Source: Gemmatimonadaceae bacterium
GTDB lineage: Bacteria; Gemmatimonadota; Gemmatimonadetes; Gemmatimonadales; Gemmatimonadaceae
DNA length: 42,199 nt
Reading direction: 5' to 3'
Assembly (NCBI GenBank): GCA_025931335.1
Contig: JAICNG010000026.1
Coordinates: forward strand, 1-42,199
Position 1 is the stretch's first letter. Every line of letters starts with the position of its first letter. A program made the translations under genes and the position numbers. Under the pieces are notes generated by a model that made no database searches, had not been told where the DNA came from, and saw nothing but the letters and a program-made list of their open reading frames with translations. This document shows, in pieces, positions 16,061 to 23,511 of the stretch.

Positions 16061-16394
16061 GTTTTCATCCGCCCGGCTCGACCTCGCCTTCCACGCCCTC
16101 GCCGACCCCACCCGCCGGCGCATCGTCGAGCGCCTCGCGCGCGCCGATCACCCGGTGATGGAGCTCGCGCGGGAGTTCTCGATCTCGCAGCCGGCGGTCA
16201 CGAAACACCTCGATGCCCTGGAGAGCGCAGGCATCATCGGGCGGCGCCGCTCCGGCCGGCAGCGCATCTGCTACCTCCGCCCCAAGGCGCTCGAGAGCTC
16301 CATCGAATGGATCGCGCGCTGCCGTCGCTTCTGGAACCAACGGTTCGACGCGCTCGACACCCTGCTCGCAGAGTCCACATCAGCCGAGGGTTGA
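16059..16394 (+). CDS. ArsR family winged-helix transcriptional regulator
   Basis: 111 residues, the usual size. The winged helix-turn-helix covers about 8-85: ALADPTRRRIVERL, the recognition region FSISQPAVTKHLDALESAGI, and a wing with GRRRSGRQRICYL. No metal-binding Cys pair of the ELCVC type is present, so it is unlikely to sense arsenite or zinc in the classical way. It belongs to the subgroup co-transcribed with an SRPBCC/AHSA1 gene, which starts 3 bases after its stop. The start codon overlaps the operator, and no properly spaced ribosome site is seen, which is compatible with leaderless translation. Confidence 0.9.
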   Translation: MFSSARLDLAFHALADPTRRRIVERLARADHPVMELAREFSISQPAVTKHLDALESAGIIGRRRSGRQRICYLRPKALESSIEWIARCRRFWNQRFDALDTLLAESTSAEG

Positions 16395-16397
16395 CCC

Positions 16398-16844
16398 ATG
16401 GCCGCTACCGCTGCGCCCGGCACGACCGTCGTCGTGCGCCGTACCTTCAAGGCCCCCGTCGCGAGCGTCTTTCGCGCGTGGAGCGACCCATCGATGGCGA
16501 AGCGCTGGAGCTGGGGACCGGAGTTCGACACGGTGTCCATCGACCTGACCTGTCAGCCGGGCGGGACCTGGCGACAGCACGTGCACGACCGAAACACGGG
16601 CGAGAACTTCTTCTTCGAGGGTGTCTTCCGGGAGGTCGTGCCGAACAGGAAGCTCGTGCACACCTTCCGCTTCACCAGCGACCGCGGCTACGACGAGGCG
16701 CCGTCGTTAGTGACGATCGAATTCACCGACCGCGGAGCGAGCACCGACGTGGTGCTGACGCACACGCAGGTCGCCGAGGCGAAGGCCCCGGACACGAACA
16801 AGGGATGGACGGAGATATTCGATCTGCTCGAAGGGCTGTTCTAG
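16398..16844 (+). CDS. SRPBCC (AHSA1-like) domain protein
   Basis: 148 residues covering one START-like helix-grip domain. Signature pieces are VVVRRTFKAPVASVFRAWSDP at the start, the WSWGPEFDTVSIDL strand, FFFEGVFREVVPNRKLVHTF in the middle, and a C-terminal NKGWTEIFDLLEGLF helix. These proteins bind small hydrophobic ligands; the ligand here is unknown. It is co-transcribed with the ArsR gene and probably linked to what that regulator senses. Its stop codon TAG provides the first G of a perfect hairpin repeat. Confidence 0.9.
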   Translation: MAATAAPGTTVVVRRTFKAPVASVFRAWSDPSMAKRWSWGPEFDTVSIDLTCQPGGTWRQHVHDRNTGENFFFEGVFREVVPNRKLVHTFRFTSDRGYDEAPSLVTIEFTDRGASTDVVLTHTQVAEAKAPDTNKGWTEIFDLLEGLF

Positions 16845-16900
16845 GATTGCGGATTGCGGGTTCGCGGGCTCGCGGGCTCGTTCTTCGCAATCCGCAATCC
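16844..16900. repeat. GGATTGC-word palindromic repeat, copy 3
   Basis: Perfect 15-base arms GGATTGCGGATTGCG (16844-16858) and its inverse CGCAATCCGCAATCC (16886-16900), with a 27-base loop holding GCGGGCTC twice. It fills the gap between the convergent SRPBCC and META genes and begins on the last base of the SRPBCC stop codon. It is identical in arm sequence to the copy at 18009-18063. It probably also acts as a bidirectional terminator. Confidence 0.9.
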
Positions 16901-16911
16901 GCGCTCTGCAA

Positions 16912-17370
16912 TCAGCTCTTCAGGAATTTCGCAATCACCTGATCGCCCGCGCTCAGCGAGAGCGTATCTCCGCTGATCGCAAAACGATCCGCCCGCCCCA
17001 GGGCGCCGAGGAAGCGGGTCTCCTGGCGCATCCGGTCGTCCTCGATGCACGCCATCTTCGTGCTGATCAGCTCGGAGAACGCGATGCGATCGCCGTCGAG
17101 CTCGTATCGGCCGCCCATCGAGTTACACCCGGTTGCTCCGCCCACCCGATCGATGCCCTCGGCTCGGGAAAAGACCAGGTGCGGCTCGCGGGAACCATCG
17201 ACCGCCAGCGACGGCTGGCCCTCGAGCTCGACGAGACGCCAGCGTGGGCCGACGAGGGCCGTCGTCTCGCTCACCGATCCAGCGGCCGACGCCGTCTCAT
17301 CGCCGGGTGTCGATGACTTCGCGCAGGCGACGGCGAGTCCAAGCGCGAGGCACGCGATGCTCATTCTCAT
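16912..17370 (-). CDS. META domain lipoprotein
   Basis: 152 residues. The signal peptide ends in LAVAC (Cys about 16), so it is a lipoprotein. The META domain (about 40-150, HslJ-like) shows WRLVELEGQP, the GGATGCNSMGGRYELDG core and STKMACIEDDRM, with two cysteines that may pair. META domain proteins occur in bacterial envelope and stress contexts; no reaction is known. Its start lies only 12 bases from the stop of the DUF4230 gene, so the two are likely one transcript. Confidence 0.9.
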   Translation of the reverse strand: MRMSIACLALGLAVACAKSSTPGDETASAAGSVSETTALVGPRWRLVELEGQPSLAVDGSREPHLVFSRAEGIDRVGGATGCNSMGGRYELDGDRIAFSELISTKMACIEDDRMRQETRFLGALGRADRFAISGDTLSLSAGDQVIAKFLKS

Positions 17371-17382
17371 GGTCCGACCTCC

Positions 17383-17997
17383 TCATTCCTCATCCCTCGA
17401 TCTCACCGTGGGCACGTCACGGTACCGGACTTCGGCTACCCAGCCCTCCACGCCGAACATCGTCTCCAGCATCTCCTTGGCGCTCGACTCCGCTCGGCCC
17501 GCCAGTCGCATCTGGTCCGCGGAGCGCGCAAGCTGCTCGCGCGCCAGCCGGAAAATCCGATCGCGATCCTCCGGCCTGAATGGATTCCACAACCCGCGCT
17601 GCTCGTCGTACGTGCGCATGTCGGTGACCTCGACGGCGAGCATCGATGCGTGCGGCAGCGCGATCTCGATGCGGCGGGCCTTCTCGTCGATCTTGACCTC
17701 CGTCCCCGACTGAAGATCGATCCCCGCCAGCAGTCGCGCCGTCACTACCACTAGCGACTGCTTGGTCGACCCGTACCAGGTATTGCGGTAGACGAGCACG
17801 TCACGAACGGTGGCCTCGGCCGACACGAGCTTCGCCACGTTCCGCACGCGATCGACGACAAGATCGTGCGTGACCGTCGTCGTGTTCTTCCGACCGCTGA
17901 TGAACGCCCCGATCGTCGAGCACTGCCCGAGGCCGACGGCCAGCACCAGCACCGTTGCCGCGACGGGAAGCAGCCAAGGGCGGAGACGGGGATTCAT
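17383..17997 (-). CDS. DUF4230 domain membrane-anchored protein
   Basis: 204 residues from ATG 17997. A hydrophobic N-terminal segment (about 8-26) acts as an anchor or signal. The rest fits DUF4230: VTHDLVVDRVRNVAKLVSAE, VVVTARLLAGIDLQSG, a strand pair and the C-terminal helix EQLARSADQMRLAGRAESSA. Function of the family is unknown. The frame is open upstream to 18234, but that part is repeat and shadow sequence, so the internal ATG is preferred. It is transcribed before the META gene. The upstream gap to the helix-hairpin-helix gene holds repeat copy 4. Confidence 0.85.
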   Translation of the reverse strand: MNPRLRPWLLPVAATVLVLAVGLGQCSTIGAFISGRKNTTTVTHDLVVDRVRNVAKLVSAEATVRDVLVYRNTWYGSTKQSLVVVTARLLAGIDLQSGTEVKIDEKARRIEIALPHASMLAVEVTDMRTYDEQRGLWNPFRPEDRDRIFRLAREQLARSADQMRLAGRAESSAKEMLETMFGVEGWVAEVRYRDVPTVRSRDEE

Positions 17998-18008
17998 GAT
18001 CCGATCAC

Positions 18009-18063
18009 GGATTGCGGATTGCGCATCAAAGGCGCGGTCGCACCCACCCGCAATCCGCAATCC
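18009..18063. repeat. GGATTGC-word palindromic repeat, copy 4
   Basis: Perfect 15-base arms identical to copy 3, GGATTGCGGATTGCG at 18009-18023 and CGCAATCCGCAATCC at 18049-18063, with a different 25-base loop. It lies between the same-strand genes for the helix-hairpin-helix lipoprotein and the DUF4230 protein. Conserved arms with unrelated loops point to selection or copying of the arms. Confidence 0.9.
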
Positions 18064-18076
18064 GCAATTTCCTGGA

Positions 18077-18604
18077 TCACCGTATCGTGACGTACCTCTC
18101 CAGCCTCGCCACCTCGGCGCTATCGACGTACTTGCCGATCTCGCGACGGAACCGCTCGATCGAGTTGTACGGGCGGTACTCGAGGAACTCGCGGCGCATG
18201 CGCGGGCCCACGCCGGGAATGAGCAGAATCTCATCGCCGCTCGCGCTGTTCAGATCGATGGGCTTCCAGAGGCGCGTGTACAGGCTATCGCGCTCAGTCT
18301 CCGTAAGGTGGCTCGCGAGCGCGCCGTCGACCCGCAGCATGTTGTCATAGGGACGCCCGCTGACGATCGCGTTGGCGGCCGCGGAATCAATCCCGGGGAG
18401 CGCCAGGAGCTGCTCGCGGGTGGCGGCGTTTGGATCGAGGAAACCGGTCTGCGTATCGGTGGATCCCGCCGACGCTGTGGTCTCGGCCGCCGCGGGCGTG
18501 GCGTCGGCCGCCTGTTCGGTGTCGCGGGAGGCGTCCCCGCAGGCGACGGTCGAAACAGCGAGGATCAGGGCTGTCGAAAGGAGCGAAGTGCGCGTGCGTG
18601 TCAT
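18077..18604 (-). CDS. Helix-hairpin-helix (ComEA-like) lipoprotein
   Basis: 175 residues. The signal peptide ends in the lipobox STVAC (Cys about 22), followed by an Ala/Thr-rich linker to about 55. Two helix-hairpin-helix units follow: PNAATREQLLALPGIDSAAA and LNSASGDEILLIPGVGPRM. These resemble ComEA-type DNA-binding domains, which bind incoming DNA in the periplasm. A surface or periplasmic DNA-binding role is plausible, but no other competence gene is nearby. The start is supported by AGGAG 6 bases before the ATG. Divergent from the L,D-transpeptidase gene. Confidence 0.88.
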   Translation of the reverse strand: MTRTRTSLLSTALILAVSTVACGDASRDTEQAADATPAAAETTASAGSTDTQTGFLDPNAATREQLLALPGIDSAAANAIVSGRPYDNMLRVDGALASHLTETERDSLYTRLWKPIDLNSASGDEILLIPGVGPRMRREFLEYRPYNSIERFRREIGKYVDSAEVARLERYVTIR

Positions 18605-18730
18605 CGGAGCTCCTGCGGTTGGGTTTGGGTCGACGAGCCTCCGCTCAGTGCGGAATCCAGCCCTGTCGTGATGGCATTGCTCCTGCCATTGTCAGGGCAG
18701 ACGGCTACTCGAACGGAGACGAATATCGAC

Positions 18731-20479
18731 ATGCAAGATACGCTGCACGAGCCCCTGGCGCGTCGCCGCGCGGGGCTCCTTGGCCTTGCCATATGCGCCC
18801 TGACCCTCGCGGCCGGCTGCCTGGATAACGACGGCGCCACCCGGGAAAGCCACCTCGGCGAGGTCGCGGAAACGTGGACTCCAGGCGGTGTTACGAAGGT
18901 TCGGAACATCCCCGTGGCCGCCCTCCAGCAGGCCATCGAGGCGCGCGTTTCCACCGGGAAGCGCCCGAAGGGCCTCGACGAGGGGGATTGGGCGCGCGTC
19001 GTGAAGCTCTACGAGCACTACCAGCACGTCCCTCTGTGGCTCGAGGAAGACGCGGACAGCGAGCGCGCGGACCAGCTGGTGAACGCGTTGGCGACGGTGC
19101 ACGAGCACGGCCTGGTGGGCAACGCCTATCCGCTCGAGGAGCTTCGGGCCGCGCTCGCGCCGATCGACAAGAACCGCCGTCCGCGTCCCGAGCAGCTGGC
19201 CGAGGCGGACGTCGTTCTGACGTCGATTTACGTGGCGTTGGGTGAGGATCTGCTCATCGGACAAATCGACGCCGGGAAGGTCTCGCCGGACTGGCGCATT
19301 CGGCAGTCGACGGCCGACGTCGACAGCCTCCTCGCGCGAACGCTGCGCGGGGATCCTCTCGATCGCGCCCTCGAGCTGATGCGCCCGCAGGACGAGCAAT
19401 ACACCGCACTGCGCGAGGAGCTGCGCCGGTACCGCGAGATCGCCGCGGGCGGCGGTTGGAAACGTGTCCCCGACGGGCCTACGCTTCGGCCGCGCGACAC
19501 AGCGGCCGTCGAGCGTCTGACGGCCCTTCGCGAGCGCCTCGCCGTGGAGAAGTTCATCGATCGCGGGAACATCGCGGCCGATTCGGCCGGGCGAGCCGTG
19601 TACAAGGGTGAGCTCGCGGGTGCGGTCGCCAGCTTCCAGCGCCGCCACGGCATCGTCGTCGACAGCATCCTTGGGCCCGGCACCATCGCGTCGCTGAATC
19701 AGACCGCGCAGTACCGCGCCGGCCAGATCATGGCGAACCTCGAGCGGTACCGCTGGATGCCGCGCTCGCTGGGGGACCGGTACATCTACGTCAACGTCCC
19801 CGCCTTCCGCCTCGACGCGTTCGATGATGGGCGCCCAGTGCTGTCGATGAGGGTGATCGTCGGCCAGGACTACGCCGACCAGGCGACGCCAGCGTTCGCC
19901 GACTCGATGTCGTACCTGGAGTTCGCGCCCTACTGGAACGTCCCGAAGTCGATCGCCGAAGAGGAGCTGTGGCCGAAGATCAACGCGGACCCCGGCTACC
20001 TGGAGCGCAACGACTACGAGATCGTCAACGATCGCGGTGGTCCGCGCATTCGCCAGCGTCCGGGCCCCAAGAACGCGCTCGGCACGGTGAAGTTCATCTT
20101 CCCCAACAATTTCAACATCTACCTGCACGATACGCCGGACCATTCACTGTTCGATCGTGACGTGCGCGCGTTCAGCCACGGATGCATCCGCGTGCAGAAG
20201 CCGCACGAGCTGGCGGAGTACGCGCTGTCGGGCATGCCCGGCTGGACGGAGGAGCGTATTCAGCGGGCGGTGCGGGGGCCCAACCGCCAGGTCGTTCTCC
20301 GAAAGAAGATCCCCGTCTACATCGTGTATTTCACGGCGTACGTGCGGGACGGCACGCTGTGGTTCGCGAACGACCTCTACGAGCGCGACAGCGAGCTGGT
20401 GAAGCTGGTCGAGCGGTCGGCGATTCCCTCGCCGCAGGAGGTCGCCCTGCTGGCCGAGCTGCGCAAGCTGGCGGATTGA
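18731..20479 (+). CDS. YcbB-type L,D-transpeptidase lipoprotein
   Basis: 582 residues. It makes 3-3 cross-links in peptidoglycan or attaches proteins to it. From ATG 18731 the signal peptide ends in the lipobox LAAGC (Cys about 26). A scaffold domain covers about 60-230. A peptidoglycan-binding domain lies near 300-335 (AVASFQRRHGIVVDSILGPG). The YkuD catalytic domain has FSHGCIRVQ with Cys485 as nucleophile. Size and order match YcbB/LdtD rather than small YkuD enzymes. The frame is open far upstream (from 17810) but overlaps two other genes; GGAG about 12 bases before 18731 is a modest ribosome site. A structured 101-base repeat separates it from the phosphofructokinase gene. Confidence 0.92.
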   Translation: MQDTLHEPLARRRAGLLGLAICALTLAAGCLDNDGATRESHLGEVAETWTPGGVTKVRNIPVAALQQAIEARVSTGKRPKGLDEGDWARVVKLYEHYQHVPLWLEEDADSERADQLVNALATVHEHGLVGNAYPLEELRAALAPIDKNRRPRPEQLAEADVVLTSIYVALGEDLLIGQIDAGKVSPDWRIRQSTADVDSLLARTLRGDPLDRALELMRPQDEQYTALREELRRYREIAAGGGWKRVPDGPTLRPRDTAAVERLTALRERLAVEKFIDRGNIAADSAGRAVYKGELAGAVASFQRRHGIVVDSILGPGTIASLNQTAQYRAGQIMANLERYRWMPRSLGDRYIYVNVPAFRLDAFDDGRPVLSMRVIVGQDYADQATPAFADSMSYLEFAPYWNVPKSIAEEELWPKINADPGYLERNDYEIVNDRGGPRIRQRPGPKNALGTVKFIFPNNFNIYLHDTPDHSLFDRDVRAFSHGCIRVQKPHELAEYALSGMPGWTEERIQRAVRGPNRQVVLRKKIPVYIVYFTAYVRDGTLWFANDLYERDSELVKLVERSAIPSPQEVALLAELRKLAD

Positions 20480-20580
20480 GAAACCGGGGCGCTGGAGAAG
20501 CGCTAAGGGCGCTGGAAAGGCGCTAGCGCTTCTCCAGCGCTGTTCCTGCGCCTTCGGTTCTTCTCCAGCGCCCTGGTTTC
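20480..20580. repeat. GCGCTGGA-word repeat with two alternative hairpins
   Basis: The left arm 20480-20500 pairs with 20560-20580 at 20 of 21 positions. The overlapping left segment 20489-20505 pairs perfectly over 17 bases with 20524-20540 (GCGCTGGAGAAGCGCTA). The two pairings share the same left bases and exclude each other. The element starts one base after the transpeptidase stop and ends 15 bases before the phosphofructokinase ATG. It could act as a terminator or attenuator, or simply be an inserted repeat. Confidence 0.85.
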
Positions 20581-20595
20581 TTCCATCTTCAATCC

Positions 20596-21783
20596 ATGCC
20601 TGGCAAGGGAACCCTCGCGATTCTGACCGGCGGCGGCGACGTCCCCGGCCTCAACCCCGCGATCCGCGCGATCACCATCCGCGCGCTCAGAGAGAACTAC
20701 CGCGTCGTCGGCATCCGTCGCGGGTGGGCCGGACTCGTCGACTACAGCCGCGAGAAGGGAGCCGACAACAGCGAGAGCGTGCAGGAGCTGTCCGAGGCGA
20801 TCGTGAATCGCGCGGGCCGCACCGGCGGCACCTTCCTCCACACCTCGCGCACGCGCCCCAGCCATTTGCCGCGCCAGCGGGTGCCCGCGCACCTCGATGG
20901 ATACGGCGCCGACATCAACGACATCACCCCGGACGTGCTCAGGAACCTCGAGCACATCGGCGTCGACGTGCTGGTCCCGATCGGCGGGGATGACACGCTG
21001 AGCTACGGGAAACGCCTCCACGACGAAGGCATGCACGTCGTCGCGATCCCCAAGACGATGGACAACGACGTCTACGGGACCGACTACTGCATCGGCTTCA
21101 GTACCTGCGTCACCCGCACCATCGAGCTCACGCACCGGTTGCGAACATCGGCCGGATCACATGAGCGCTTTCTCGTCATCGAAGTCTTCGGCCGATACGC
21201 CGGCTTCACCGCGCTGCTCCCCACGATGGCTGGAGCGGCTGACCGATGTCTCATTCCCGAATATGCGGCCGACATCGAGCAGCTCACCGAGCTGCTGACC
21301 TACGACCGTAACCGGAACCCGAGCAAATACTCGGTGGTGCTCGTGTCCGAGGGAGCGCACCTCAGGTCCCACGAGGGCATGAGCTTCGAGAGCGAAGAGA
21401 TGGACATGTTCGGGCACCGTAAGCTCGGCGGCACGGGCGACCGGATCGCGGCGGCGCTCAAGGAATATTCTTCACGCTACAACAAGGGGCGCCGCATCGA
21501 TGTCGTGAATCAACGACTCGGCTATCTCGTGCGCTCGGGCGATCCCGACGCGCTCGACTCGATCGTTCCGATGGCGTACGGCAACCTCGCGCTCGATCTG
21601 ATTCTCAAGAAGGAGTACGGGCGCCTGGTGAGCATTCACCGCGGCGTGTACGACAGCGTCCCGATTACCAGTGTCACGTCGGAGAAGAAAGTGGTCGACG
21701 TGAAGAAGTACTACAACACCGACCGGCTGCGCCCGATCTACGAGTTCGACCGCGCGCCGCTGTTCATCATGACGAGCGACTGA
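20596..21783 (+). CDS. pfp: 6-phosphofructokinase, PPi-type active-site residues
   Basis: 395 residues. It phosphorylates fructose 6-phosphate in glycolysis. Family marks are LTGGGDVPGLNPAIR at the start, the GGDD motif (Asp132-Asp133), PKTMDND (Lys153, catalytic Asp156) and the GRYAGFTAL segment. The second Asp in GGDD and the Lys of PKT replace the two glycines of ATP-dependent enzymes, a known marker of pyrophosphate-dependent PFKs. A PPi-dependent, reversible reaction is therefore likely, though some group III enzymes use ATP. The gene is preceded by the double-hairpin repeat, so regulation by RNA structure is possible but not shown. Confidence 0.92.
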   Translation: MPGKGTLAILTGGGDVPGLNPAIRAITIRALRENYRVVGIRRGWAGLVDYSREKGADNSESVQELSEAIVNRAGRTGGTFLHTSRTRPSHLPRQRVPAHLDGYGADINDITPDVLRNLEHIGVDVLVPIGGDDTLSYGKRLHDEGMHVVAIPKTMDNDVYGTDYCIGFSTCVTRTIELTHRLRTSAGSHERFLVIEVFGRYAGFTALLPTMAGAADRCLIPEYAADIEQLTELLTYDRNRNPSKYSVVLVSEGAHLRSHEGMSFESEEMDMFGHRKLGGTGDRIAAALKEYSSRYNKGRRIDVVNQRLGYLVRSGDPDALDSIVPMAYGNLALDLILKKEYGRLVSIHRGVYDSVPITSVTSEKKVVDVKKYYNTDRLRPIYEFDRAPLFIMTSD

Positions 21784-21863
21784 TCGCGCGACGCCGCATC
21801 GGGTGGCGCGAGAGTTGAACGCTGGCGTCCACAGTGGACGCACCCCGCGGAGGACAGATCGAC

Positions 21864-22112
21864 ATGGGCAAGCGGAGAGACCCGCGATCGCTGCACGCCG
21901 AAGGGCAGCATGGACCGCGCACGCACGCGCGGTTCGTCGAGCAGCTGCACGAGGCGCCCCCGGCCGAGCCGGCGGAGCACATCGTCGAGCGCAAACGCAA
22001 GCGCGCCGCGCGCGAAGGCAAGCGCCGGCTCGTGCAGGATCGCCGGCAACACGACGAGGGGGAAAAGAACAGCGAGCGGACGCGCCTCGCCAAGGACAAG
22101 CGCTCAGACTGA
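21864..22112 (+). CDS. Small highly charged protein, unknown
   Basis: 82 residues, extremely rich in Arg, Lys, Glu and His, with no hydrophobic segment and almost no beta-forming residues. It is expected to be cytosolic and disordered or helical. ATG 21864 has GGAGG at 21849-21853, 10 bases upstream. Basic stretches (VERKRKRAAREGKRRL) suggest nucleic-acid or polyanion binding. The gene follows the phosphofructokinase by 80 bases and overlaps the convergent P450 stop by 9 bases. No family is recognised; coding status rests on the ribosome site, codon pattern and snug fit between neighbours. Confidence 0.65.
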   Translation: MGKRRDPRSLHAEGQHGPRTHARFVEQLHEAPPAEPAEHIVERKRKRAAREGKRRLVQDRRQHDEGEKNSERTRLAKDKRSD

Positions 22113-23450
22113 TCGGCGGCGGCGCACTGTCATCCGAAGGCCGTTGGCCGGGCGTAGCGTGATCGATGGGAAGAGCGCTACGCCCCTTTCGTCCTCGAGC
22201 ACGAGCCTGAACCGCCGGACGATGCACGCGAGCAGCAGCACCGCCTCCATCATCGCGAAGCGATTCCCGATGCAGATGCGGGGGCCGCCCCCGAAGGGGA
22301 AATACGCGAATCGGGGCAGTCGCTGCGCGGCATTACCCGCCCATCGCTCCGGCAGAAACTCCTCCGGACAATCGAACCACCGCGCGTCGCGATGCACCAC
22401 CCACGGGCTGATGAAGATCGACGTGCCAGCGCGCACCTCGTAGCCGGCGATCGCGCAGTCCTTCACCGCCTCGCGGCCTAACGCGTAGGCCGGCGGATAC
22501 AGTCGCATCGCCTCCATGACCACCATCTCGGTGAAGCGGAGCCGGGGCAGGTCGGCGACGGTCGGCGGTCGCGTTCCGCCGAGCACGTCCGTCAGCTCGG
22601 CGACGATGTTCTCGGCGACCGCCGGGTGCTTCGACAACAGGTAGCAGGTCCACGACAGCGCGAGCGCAGTCGTCTCGTGGCCGGCGAGGAGAATCGTGAT
22701 CGCCTCATCGCGAAGCTGGGCATCGCTCATCGCCTCACCAGCGTCGTCGCGCGCCTGCATGAGGAGGCCGAGCAGGTCGCCGCGACCATCGTGGCTCCGG
22801 TGCTGGTCGATGATCCGATGCACCACGCCGTCCAGCCGGCGGACCGCACGGCGGTAGCGGAGATTCCCGGGAATCGGGATCGCGTCGGGAATCCGAAATG
22901 GGCGACGAAAGCGGGACGCAATCTCCTTCGTCGCGTCGTCGAGGGCGCCCCCGATCGTCTCCACCTCCCGGGCGACGTCGGCGTCGAAGAGCACCTTCGC
23001 GACGATCAGCAGCGTGAGCCGCATGAGGTCGTGGTGCACGTCGCGCGATTCCCCGTCACGCCACTCGTCGAGGGCGCGCTCGGTATAGCTCACCATGACG
23101 TCGCCGTAGGCGGCGATGCGGTCGCGATGAAAGGACGGTTGCGCGAGACGCCGCTGGCGCAGCCAGAAATCGCCTTCGCTCGTCAGCAGGCCGTTGCCGA
23201 AGATCCCCCGGACGTGCCGCCAGAAGAACGTGTGCTTGATGAAGTTCTTGTGGTCGGTGACCAGCACCTGCTCGATGTGATCGGGGTGGCTGAGCACGAA
23301 CGCGGGCCAGCCCGCCAGCTTCAGAAAGGCGACGTCGCCATGATCGCGCGCGCACGAGGCGAACAGCCCGAGGATGTCGCTGCCCAGCTCGGGCAAGTTC
23401 CCGAGCAGGAAATGGCCCTTGGGGCCAGGAGGTCTCACAGGCGCTGGCAT
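22104..23450 (-). CDS. Cytochrome P450
   Basis: 448 residues, a normal soluble bacterial P450 length; it inserts oxygen into an organic substrate using electrons from a redoxin. Visible motifs are the oxygen-activating I-helix AGHETT (256-261), the E-x-x-R pair in MEAMRLYPP, and the heme loop FPFGGGPRICIG with the ligand Cys393. The PPGPKGHFLLGN start is typical of class II-like or CYP102/CYP4-like bacterial P450s. No ferredoxin or reductase gene is near. Divergent from the intradiol dioxygenase gene, 61 bases apart. Substrate unknown. Confidence 0.95.
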   Translation of the reverse strand: MPAPVRPPGPKGHFLLGNLPELGSDILGLFASCARDHGDVAFLKLAGWPAFVLSHPDHIEQVLVTDHKNFIKHTFFWRHVRGIFGNGLLTSEGDFWLRQRRLAQPSFHRDRIAAYGDVMVSYTERALDEWRDGESRDVHHDLMRLTLLIVAKVLFDADVAREVETIGGALDDATKEIASRFRRPFRIPDAIPIPGNLRYRRAVRRLDGVVHRIIDQHRSHDGRGDLLGLLMQARDDAGEAMSDAQLRDEAITILLAGHETTALALSWTCYLLSKHPAVAENIVAELTDVLGGTRPPTVADLPRLRFTEMVVMEAMRLYPPAYALGREAVKDCAIAGYEVRAGTSIFISPWVVHRDARWFDCPEEFLPERWAGNAAQRLPRFAYFPFGGGPRICIGNRFAMMEAVLLLACIVRRFRLVLEDERGVALFPSITLRPANGLRMTVRRRRSV

Positions 23451-23511
23451 GGCGGAGTTGATGAATCATCCACAGTTTGTTGTAGATCGGCGACCTTTGC
23501 CAGGAGGATGC

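Noticed and set aside
18692..20143. 483-codon minus-strand frame opposite the L,D-transpeptidase
   Set aside because: Shadow of the transpeptidase gene, which keeps its catalytic HGC motif; the antisense product has no domain.
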